Assembly (NCBI GenBank): GCA_017999215.1
Contig: JAGOBQ010000288.1
Span: 1-5,885 of the forward strand
Direction of reading: 5' to 3'
Length of the DNA: 5,885 nt
Source of the DNA: Thermoanaerobaculia bacterium
GTDB taxonomy: Bacteria > Acidobacteriota > Thermoanaerobaculia > UBA5066
Within the stretch, counting starts at the first letter, position 1; each line of letters begins with the position of its first letter. The notes below the pieces were generated by a model. That model did not search any database and was not told where the DNA came from. It worked only from the letters and a program-made list of their open reading frames with translations. The position numbers were made by a program, and so were the translations under genes. Shown here in pieces: positions 1 to 5,445 of the stretch.

Positions 1-1
1 C

Positions 2-529
2 TTCTCGATCCACGCGATGGCGCTCGCGCTCGGACCGGACGGGCCGGAGGGAGAAGCGATCGACCCGTTCGACGGCGCCGGCGATCTCTCGCTCCGTCGC
101 ATTCGTCTCCTTCACGAGAGGTCGCTGGCGGACGATCCGACCCGGGTGCTCCGGGCGGCGCGGTACGCCGCCCGGCTCGGCTTCTCGCTCGACGCCGGTT
201 TCGCTGCTGCAATGCAGCATGCCGTTGCCGCGGGCGCGTTCGGGACGATCTCCGGCGATCGCCTCCGTCGCGCGCTCGAGGAGGTGCTCTCGGAGGAGAA
301 TCCGCACGTGGCGCTGGATCTCCTCTTGCGGCTCGGCGTCCCGGCGGCGATCGTCCCGGGCTGGGAGGGAGCGCATTTCCCGTCGCCCGAAGAGACGACG
401 ACGACGGCGTCGGTCCCGGACCGGTGGCGGCGCCTCCTCGCGCCGGCCCCGGAAGCGCTTCGAGCGCAGGTCGCGCGGCGTCTCGCGTTCTCGCGCGCGC
501 TTCGCGCGGCGGCGGGATGCGGACGATGA
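2..529 (+). CDS. cca: CCA-tRNA nucleotidyltransferase / poly(A) polymerase family, C-terminal part (5' end outside window)
   Basis: Class II nucleotidyltransferases of this family add or repair the 3' CCA of tRNAs (or add A tails) in the cytoplasm. The frame is already open at base 2 and gives 175 residues. It begins in the end-of-head motif FSIHAMAL (usual family form DFTINAMAL), followed by DPFDGAGDL and RIRLLHERS. Next comes the hallmark neck motif LADDPTRVLRAARYAARLGF (in-window residues 42-61, bases 125-184). The RNA-binding neck helix follows (GTISGDRLRRALEEVL), then LDLLLRLGVPAAIVPGW. The catalytic head with its metal-binding Asp pair must lie upstream of the window. Only about 115 residues follow the neck motif, so the body and tail domains look much reduced against the roughly 400-residue family members. 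The last TGA (527-529) overlaps the ATG of the next gene, which argues for a natural end rather than a sequencing error. Family assignment is firm; CCA-adding versus A-adding or CC-adding specificity cannot be decided from this part. Confidence 0.9.
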   Translation, partial: FSIHAMALALGPDGPEGEAIDPFDGAGDLSLRRIRLLHERSLADDPTRVLRAARYAARLGFSLDAGFAAAMQHAVAAGAFGTISGDRLRRALEEVLSEENPHVALDLLLRLGVPAAIVPGWEGAHFPSPEETTTTASVPDRWRRLLAPAPEALRAQVARRLAFSRALRAAAGCGR

Positions 530-1266
530 GACGGGCCGCGACGGCCGTCCTCCTCGTTTCGGCGACTCTCGCCGCCTGGGGAGTCGCGTCTGCGGACGAG
601 TCGCCCGTCACGACGACCTCGGGGCCGCCCGCGGCGGAGCCGACGCCGACTCCGCGGCCGGAGGACAAGACCCTGGTCGCGGCGCTCGACGTGGAGCAGG
701 GCGACGGGAAGGACAGGGTTTCCCTCTACCGCGACGGGACGCTGGTCCTGGTCCGGACCTACCTCGGGGTCCGGACCGTGAAGAAGCGGGTCCTCTCCGA
801 GGTGGAAGTCGACGTCGTCCGGCGGGTCGCCGCCGAGGCGCTCCGGATCGAAGTCCCGGAGTACCGGATCGACGTTCTCGGCGCGACGAAGCCTCGCCGC
901 TTCCGGATCGAGGTCGGCCGCGAGGGAGACCTCCCGAAGGTCTTCGTCGTCGACGAGCTCGCGCGTGTGCCGCTCGCCCTCGGCCGGACCCGTGGAGCGC
1001 TCGAGGAGCTGCTCGCCCGCTTCGACGAGTCCGCCGGAGCCCACTGGCAGAAGTGGGACCCGGCACGCGTGAAAGCCGGAGACGTCCTCGTACGTCGCGA
1101 CGACGGACAGAAATATCGCGTCGTCCGGGACGACACGTTCGTCCGGAGCCTCGAGCTCCTCGAGGCGGCGAGGGGTCTGCAGCGGCTCGTCGTCCTGCGG
1201 GAGGAGCTGCCGAGGATGTTCCTTCCGCCCGAGGGGGCCGACGGGAGCGAGGAGCTTCCGCGTTGA
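526..1266 (+). CDS. Exported protein of unknown function, 246 aa
   Basis: I do not recognise this family. The N-terminus MRRAATAVLLVSATLAAWGVASA is a good Sec signal peptide: Arg-Arg, a hydrophobic core, and an A-S-A cleavage site before Asp24. There is no lipobox cysteine, so a soluble periplasmic or secreted location is inferred. A Pro/Thr-rich spacer (about residues 28-46) leads to a mixed alpha/beta region. This includes VSLYRDGTLVLVRTYLG (65-81), a helix-rich stretch with EVEVDVVRRVAAEAL (92-106), and a C-terminal part with DVLVRRDDGQKYRVVRDD (186-203) followed by an amphipathic helix and RMFLPPEG. No catalytic motif, zinc site or further membrane segment is visible. The start at 526 is chosen because ATGA overlaps the upstream stop and GGCGGG lies 9 bases before it. 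An ATG at 517 (adds Met-Arg-Thr) is the alternative. The gene sits in an overlapping chain with cca and rsmD, so co-translation is likely, but that context gives no function. Confidence 0.85.
   Translation: MRRAATAVLLVSATLAAWGVASADESPVTTTSGPPAAEPTPTPRPEDKTLVAALDVEQGDGKDRVSLYRDGTLVLVRTYLGVRTVKKRVLSEVEVDVVRRVAAEALRIEVPEYRIDVLGATKPRRFRIEVGREGDLPKVFVVDELARVPLALGRTRGALEELLARFDESAGAHWQKWDPARVKAGDVLVRRDDGQKYRVVRDDTFVRSLELLEAARGLQRLVVLREELPRMFLPPEGADGSEELPR
1249..1254 (+). promoter_or_regulatory. Shine-Dalgarno GAGGAG of rsmD, fixes a TTG start
   Basis: GAGGAG ends 8 bases before the TTG at 1263. It lies inside the end of the preceding coding region. It supports initiation at the TTG that overlaps the upstream TGA, even though no ATG is available there. 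Confidence 0.7.
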
Positions 1267-1880
1267 TCCGGATCGTGGCGGGGGAGTATCGAGGGCGGCG
1301 GCTCGGAGTCGGTCCGGGCGTTCGGCCGACGACCGAGAGGGCCCGGGAGGCGCTCTTCAGCATCCTCGGGGATCGGGTCCGCGGGGCGCGCGTTCTCGAC
1401 GCGGCCGCCGGCTCCGGCGCGCTCGGGTTCGAAGCGCTGTCGCGGGGCGCCGCGTCGGCGGTCTTCGTGGAGGCGGATCGCCGCGTCGCGAGAACCCTCG
1501 AGGCGAATGTGGCTCTCGTCGGAGCCGGAGACCGGGCCGTCGTGGTCGCGCGCCCGGTCGCGGCCTTTCTCCGGATCGACCGGCCGTCCGGGTTCGACCT
1601 CGTCTTTTTCGACCCGCCCTGGGCGGAGCCGGTCGCGAGCGAGCTCGGCGGTCTCTGGAGCGCCGTCTCTCCCGGCGGGACGTTCGTCCTCGAGAGAGAG
1701 AGCGGCGGCGACGATCCGTGGCCGGAGGCGCCGCGGACTCCGACGACGAGGCGCTACGGGACGACGACCCTCTACCTCTACTCGCGGCCCATCGACGGGC
1801 AGATCGATCCCGACGGCGCGGACGCCGCGGAGGCGGGGGAGGACGCACCCCGAATTGACCTCGATCCGGCAGAGAAATAG
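1263..1880 (+). CDS. rsmD: 16S rRNA (guanine(966)-N(2))-methyltransferase RsmD
   Basis: RsmD transfers a methyl group from SAM to N2 of G966 (E. coli numbering) of 16S rRNA during 30S assembly. The 205-residue product opens with (M)IRIVAGEYRGRRL, the typical RsmD beginning, then VRPTTERAREALFSIL (20-35). The SAM-binding loop is DAAAGSGALGFEALSRGA (46-63) and the acidic end of strand 2 is VFVEAD (Glu70). The catalytic motif IV is DLVFFDPPW (DPPW at 117-120). The Rossmann core ends near TTLYLYSR; after it comes an acidic tail of about 30 residues (PIDGQIDPDGADAAEAGED...) that is longer than in most RsmDs and probably disordered. Start: TTG at 1263, overlapping the preceding TGA (1264-1266) and preceded by GAGGAG; starting at the next candidate, GTG 1275, would delete conserved N-terminal residues. 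Translation is probably coupled to the exported-protein gene. RsmD is often paired with coaD in other bacteria; here metK follows instead. Confidence 0.95.
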   Translation: MIRIVAGEYRGRRLGVGPGVRPTTERAREALFSILGDRVRGARVLDAAAGSGALGFEALSRGAASAVFVEADRRVARTLEANVALVGAGDRAVVVARPVAAFLRIDRPSGFDLVFFDPPWAEPVASELGGLWSAVSPGGTFVLERESGGDDPWPEAPRTPTTRRYGTTTLYLYSRPIDGQIDPDGADAAEAGEDAPRIDLDPAEK

Positions 1881-1883
1881 ACT
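1855..1883 (+). promoter_or_regulatory. Predicted sigma70-type promoter of metK
   Basis: TTGACC (1855-1860) matches 5 of 6 bases of the -35 consensus. A 17-base spacer follows, then TAGACT (1878-1883), which matches 4 of 6 of the -10 consensus and keeps the important T, A and final T. The -35 box lies in the last codons of rsmD and the -10 box overlaps its TAG stop. Transcription would start near 1890, giving a leader of about 40 bases. This is a prediction by eye; metK may also be read through from upstream. Confidence 0.45.
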
Positions 1884-1892
1884 TTCAGGTTT

Positions 1893-1922
1893 CGTGCCCC
1901 TCGACGGGTCACGCAGGGGAGG
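1893..1922 (+). promoter_or_regulatory. metK leader: strong Shine-Dalgarno AGGGGAGG inside a possible SD-masking structure
   Basis: AGGGGAGG (1915-1922) ends 7 bases before the metK ATG and is an almost ideal ribosome binding site. Its AGGGG is complementary to CCCCT at 1897-1901. Adding CG (1902-1903) to CG (1912-1913) gives a 7-bp hairpin with one bulged C (1914) and an 8-base loop. An alternative pairing, CGTG (1893-1896) with CACG (1910-1913), leaves CCCCT in the loop free to pair with the Shine-Dalgarno, a pseudoknot-like arrangement. The structure is an inference from complementarity alone. The Shine-Dalgarno itself is clear. Confidence 0.5.
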
Positions 1923-1929
1923 CCGCGAG

Positions 1930-3096
1930 ATGGCGCTGCCGCGCACGCTCTTCACGTCCGAGTCGGTCACCGAGGGACACCCGGACAAGATCGCCGACCA
2001 GATCTCCGACGGGATCCTCGACGCGATCCTCGCCGACGATCCCGACGGCCGGGTCGCCTGCGAGACGCTCGTGACGACCGGGACCGCGTTCATCGCGGGC
2101 GAGATCACGACGCGCACGTACGTCGACATCCCGCAGGTCGTCCGCGAGACGATCCGCGACGTCGGCTACACCCGCGCGAAGTACGGCTTCGACTATCAGA
2201 CCTGCGCCGTCCTCTCGTCGATCGACAAGCAGTCGCCCGACATCGCGATGGGCGTCGACCCCGGCGGCGCGGGGGACCAGGGCCTGATGTTCGGCTTCGC
2301 GGTCCGCGAGACCGAGGAGCTGATGCCTCTCCCGATCACGCTCGCCCACCGGCTCACGATGCGCCTCGCGGAGGCCCGCAAGTCGCACGAGCTCGAGTGG
2401 CTGCGGCCCGACGGCAAGAGCCAGGTCACGGTGGAGTACGAGGGGAGCCGCCCGGTGCGCGTCGACGCCGTCGTCGTGTCGACCCAGCACGCCGAGACCG
2501 TGCCCACGCTCGAGCTCCGCGAGGCGATCCGCGAGGAGGTCATCCGGCGGGTCGTCCCGGCGTCCCTCATCGACGAGAAGACCAAGTACCACATCAACCC
2601 GACCGGCCGGTTCGTCATCGGCGGGCCGCAGGGAGACACCGGGCTCACCGGCCGGAAGATCATCGTCGACACGTACGGCGGAATGGGCCGGCACGGCGGG
2701 GGAGCCTTCTCCGGGAAGGACCCCACGAAGGTCGACCGGTCCGCGTCGTACATGGCGCGCTACATCGCGAAGAACCTCGTCGCAGCGGGCCTCGCCGACC
2801 GGGCCGAGGTGCAGCTCGCCTACGCGATCGGCGTGGCCGATCCCGTCTCCGTCTTCGTCGAGACGTTCGGGACGGAGAAGGTCGACCCGGCGATCCTCCC
2901 CGGCCTCGTCCGCGAGCACTTCAAGCTCACGCCGAAGGGGATCATCGAGGCGCTCGACCTGAAGCGGCCGATCTACCGGAAGACCGCGTCGTACGGCCAC
3001 TTCGGGCGCCGGCTTCCCGAATTCACCTGGGAGCGGACCGACCTCGCCGAGCCCCTGGCGAAGGCCGCGGGACTCGCGGTCCCCGCGGGCGCCTGA
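1930..3096 (+). CDS. metK: S-adenosylmethionine synthetase (methionine adenosyltransferase)
   Basis: MetK makes S-adenosylmethionine from ATP and methionine, releasing phosphate and pyrophosphate; it is cytosolic, normally a tetramer, and needs Mg2+ and K+. The 388 residues are a normal full length. Clear family signatures are SESVTEGHPDK (10-20, with the ATP-contacting His17), the methionine/ATP loop GAGDQGLMFGF (113-123), HINPTGRFVIGGPQGDTGLTG (221-241), the phosphate-binding loop GGGAFSGKDP (256-265), and the C-terminal YGHFGR near residue 355. No key motif is missing. The ATG at 1930 is supported by AGGGGAGG seven bases upstream and by alignment of the N-terminus with the family. The gene follows rsmD by 49 bases with a probable promoter of its own. 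It converges on lptFG with only 15 bases between the stop codons. Its product supplies the methyl donor for RsmD and for methylation in general. Confidence 0.98.
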   Translation: MALPRTLFTSESVTEGHPDKIADQISDGILDAILADDPDGRVACETLVTTGTAFIAGEITTRTYVDIPQVVRETIRDVGYTRAKYGFDYQTCAVLSSIDKQSPDIAMGVDPGGAGDQGLMFGFAVRETEELMPLPITLAHRLTMRLAEARKSHELEWLRPDGKSQVTVEYEGSRPVRVDAVVVSTQHAETVPTLELREAIREEVIRRVVPASLIDEKTKYHINPTGRFVIGGPQGDTGLTGRKIIVDTYGGMGRHGGGAFSGKDPTKVDRSASYMARYIAKNLVAAGLADRAEVQLAYAIGVADPVSVFVETFGTEKVDPAILPGLVREHFKLTPKGIIEALDLKRPIYRKTASYGHFGRRLPEFTWERTDLAEPLAKAAGLAVPAGA

Positions 3097-3116
3097 TCGG
3101 CCGGGGGCCGGTCAGG
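3092..3116. terminator. Convergent hairpin between metK and lptFG (possible bidirectional terminator)
   Basis: CCTGATCGGCC (3092-3102) pairs with GGCCGGTCAGG (3106-3116): 11 pairs including one G-U wobble, with a GGG loop. An outer G-U pair is possible at 3091/3117. The metK TGA (3094-3096) is in the left arm and the lptFG stop (TCA at 3112-3114 on the plus strand) is in the right arm. No run of T follows on either strand, so this is not a textbook intrinsic terminator. It may act as a bidirectional pause, an mRNA 3'-end stabiliser, or an aid to Rho-dependent ends. Confidence 0.5.
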
Positions 3117-5445
3117 TCCGGACGCCGAGCAGGCCCCAGCCCGCCCCGAGCGAGAAGAAGACGTTGGTTCCCCACGCCGCGAGCAGCGGCGGGAGGGAGC
3201 CCGTCTCTCCTCCCTTGACCAGGGCCGCGCCCAGGAGAAGGTAGACGAGGCCGAGAAGAAGGGCGATCCCGATCCCCGCGACGGCGCCCCGCCGGCCGTA
3301 TCGGAACGCGAAGGGGAGTCCGACGAGTGTCAGCAGGAGCGGTGCGAGGGCGACCGAGCTCTTCTGGTAGAGACCGGTCGCGATCGCGGAGACGTCGGCG
3401 CCGGCGGCCCGCCGTATCCGGATGAAGCGGGCGAGCTCGACGCTGTTCATCTGGCGCGGGTCGGCCCGGCCGGCGAGAAACGCGCGAGCGGCTTCGGGAG
3501 CGTCGACGAACGAGGGTCCGGAGTTGCGAAGAAACAGGGACGCGCCGTCTTCCGAGAACGTGCGCGTCCAGCCGCCGGACAGGAGGATCCCCTTGCCGGG
3601 GACGATCCGCGCTTCGGGGGCGTGCGACCTGCTGAGGAGACGGTACGTGGCGGGGTCGATCCGGAAGAGCGTCACACCCGTCAGGGACGAGGAGCCCGGG
3701 TCCCACGTCTCGGCCGAGAAGAACCGGCCCGACTCGCCCTTCAGGAAGGAACGCCAGGCGTCGGTGGCCGCCGCGGGGGGTTTGCCGACCAGGATCTTCT
3801 TGAAGCGGTCGGCCTCGGCGGCGGAGTCGGGGACGACCATCTCGGCGAAGAGATAGGTCCCGGCCCCGGCGAGCAGGGCGATGACGAGGACGGAGGCGGT
3901 CGTCCGGAAGAGCGAAACGCCGCTCGAGAGGAGGGCCGTCGTCTCGGCCGACCGGACGAGTCCGGCGATGGAGATCAGCGCGGCCGCGGCGAAGGCGATC
4001 GGGACGACGTCGACGAGGATCGGCGCGAGCTTCGCGCGGAAGTAGCCGGCGATCGCGGAGAGAGGAGGATTGACGCGAGCCATCTCGTCCGAGATCTCGA
4101 GGTACTCGAAGAGGACGTAGAGAAGGAGGATCGAGGTGAGGACGAGGGCCAGTATCCGCAGGAAGCGCCCGGCGACGTATCGATCGATCAGCCAGGAGCT
4201 CGAGCCGAGGGCCCCCGGGGGCGGACCGGACGCAGGTCGCGCCGGACTCCCGGCGTCCGCGTCGCGTCGACGGGAGCGGGGGAGGAATCGCGCGAGGAGC
4301 GCGAGCAGGAAACCGCCGACCCGCTCGTCGAGGAAGGGGCGGTCGCGCCGGACCCTGGAGACCCCCCAGAGGCCGACGACGACGAGGAGGATGTTCGGGA
4401 GCCACATCGCGAGGAAGGGCGTCGTGCTTCCCCGGATCGCCCAGGTCTCGCCCGAGGCGTAAAGGAGGTAGTAGCCGACGACGATTCCCGTCGAGATTGC
4501 GAAGCCGGCGGCCCGGCCGCCGCGACGGTTGACGACCCCGAGCGGGAGTGCGACGAGACCGAAAACGAGGCACGCGGCGGGGAACGAGAACTTCTTGTGG
4601 ACCTCGACCCACGAGAGGCGGGCGAGGATCGGGTCGTGGGTCGTCCGCGCCCGCCGGATCAGCTCCGGGACCGTCATTTCGCGCAACTGTTTGTCGGGCC
4701 TGGTGTTCTCGAAGCGCTCCTTCGGATTCGTGTCGTCCAGGAGGAGTCGTTGGGTCCGATAGCTGGCCCGGTCATAGGCTCGGGCATCCCGGGCCGTATG
4801 GTGGGTGACGGCGTCCTCGAGCCGAAGCCAGAGTCGGCCCTCCTCCTGCTCCAGCTCGAGCGCCCCACGCCTCGCGATGGTCAGGCGCTCGCCGTCGGCC
4901 GGGTTCGAGGTATCGGAGACGATCAGTCCTTCGAGCGTCCTTCGGTCCGCCGAGGCCTTTTCGACGTAGATCCGTCGTCCCGCCACCTCCGGGCTGAAGA
5001 CCCCGGGTTGGATCTTCTGGGCAATGAGGAAGGTGGAGAGCTGCAACCTCATGCCATAGACGACGCGGTTCGACCTGGGGACCACGTAGACCATGACGAA
5101 CCCGGTGAGAAGCGTGAGGAGGACGGCGAGGACGGTAATCGGACGGTAAAGGCCGAGGAGGTCGATCCCGGACGCCCGGAGGGCCACGAGCTCCGAGTCC
5201 TGGCTGAGTCGGCCGACGCCCACGAGGATTCCGAGCAGGAACGCGATCGGGATCGTCAGGACGACGATGTGCGGCGCGGAGAACGCGACGACCCGGCCGA
5301 CGTCCGCGAGCGGGTTCGTGCTCTGGAGGAGGAGGGCGCTGAACTGGACGAGGAACCGGACGAGCATGAAGCCGGTGTAGACCGCGAACGCCACGAGGGT
5401 GGGCGCGAGGATCTCTTTCAGGACGTAGCGGTCGGTCAGCTTCAT
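3112..5445 (-). CDS. lptFG: Fused LptF-LptG lipopolysaccharide export permease, 777 aa
   Basis: LptF and LptG are the inner-membrane permeases of the LptB2FG ABC exporter, which extracts LPS and passes it via LptC to the Lpt bridge. Both are present in one open frame. First half (LptF-like): amphipathic start LTDRYVLKEIL (3-13), membrane segments near 13-38, 55-78 and 100-122, a periplasmic beta domain about 123-275, then segments near 285-305, 311-330 and 342-361. A charged, Pro/Gly/Ala-rich cytoplasmic linker spans about 362-418. The second half (LptG-like) restarts with LIDRYVAGRFL (419-429), with segments near 427-447, 472-495 and 515-536, a periplasmic domain about 540-685, and segments near 690-712, 719-740 and 751-773. 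Each half keeps a coupling-helix motif for LptB: SELVALRASGI (84-94, Glu85) and AETTALLSSGV (500-510, Glu501). The ATG at 5445 is chosen because the next in-frame stop upstream is at 5500-5502 and no other start lies between. No clear Shine-Dalgarno precedes it. LptB and LptC are not in the window. Confidence 0.9.
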   Translation of the reverse strand: MKLTDRYVLKEILAPTLVAFAVYTGFMLVRFLVQFSALLLQSTNPLADVGRVVAFSAPHIVVLTIPIAFLLGILVGVGRLSQDSELVALRASGIDLLGLYRPITVLAVLLTLLTGFVMVYVVPRSNRVVYGMRLQLSTFLIAQKIQPGVFSPEVAGRRIYVEKASADRRTLEGLIVSDTSNPADGERLTIARRGALELEQEEGRLWLRLEDAVTHHTARDARAYDRASYRTQRLLLDDTNPKERFENTRPDKQLREMTVPELIRRARTTHDPILARLSWVEVHKKFSFPAACLVFGLVALPLGVVNRRGGRAAGFAISTGIVVGYYLLYASGETWAIRGSTTPFLAMWLPNILLVVVGLWGVSRVRRDRPFLDERVGGFLLALLARFLPRSRRRDADAGSPARPASGPPPGALGSSSWLIDRYVAGRFLRILALVLTSILLLYVLFEYLEISDEMARVNPPLSAIAGYFRAKLAPILVDVVPIAFAAAALISIAGLVRSAETTALLSSGVSLFRTTASVLVIALLAGAGTYLFAEMVVPDSAAEADRFKKILVGKPPAAATDAWRSFLKGESGRFFSAETWDPGSSSLTGVTLFRIDPATYRLLSRSHAPEARIVPGKGILLSGGWTRTFSEDGASLFLRNSGPSFVDAPEAARAFLAGRADPRQMNSVELARFIRIRRAAGADVSAIATGLYQKSSVALAPLLLTLVGLPFAFRYGRRGAVAGIGIALLLGLVYLLLGAALVKGGETGSLPPLLAAWGTNVFFSLGAGWGLLGVRT

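Noticed and set aside
430..529. Frameshift at the end of the cca-type gene hiding a longer C-terminus
   Set aside because: The residues up to the stop (LARRLAFSR-like end region) still look family-like, the stop forms a neat ATGA overlap with a good signal-peptide gene, and no other frame continues with recognisable sequence. Kept only as a caveat.
219..1262. In-frame upstream extension of the rsmD frame back to 219
   Set aside because: The translation before 1263 is Arg/Ser-rich low-complexity sequence that overlaps two convincing genes. Conserved RsmD sequence begins exactly at the TTG.
1881..1929. Classical SAM-I (S-box) riboswitch before metK
   Set aside because: Only 49 bases separate rsmD and metK, too short for the four-way junction of SAM-I, and no kink-turn or terminator is visible.
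112..2129. Several minus-strand open frames of 163-456 codons across the cca-rsmD region
   Set aside because: They overlap each other and real plus-strand genes, and their products are Arg-, Pro- and Ser-rich shadows without motifs.
1909..3000. Long open frame on the minus strand opposite metK (363 codons)
   Set aside because: It is a shadow of metK: very high GC at third positions removes stops from the antisense frame. The product is Arg/Asp/Val-rich with no family motifs, whereas metK is unmistakable.
4189..4260. Separate lptG gene starting inside the linker
   Set aside because: No stop codon interrupts the frame, the conserved LptG start falls on a CTG, and no Shine-Dalgarno or ATG/GTG with suitable spacing is seen.
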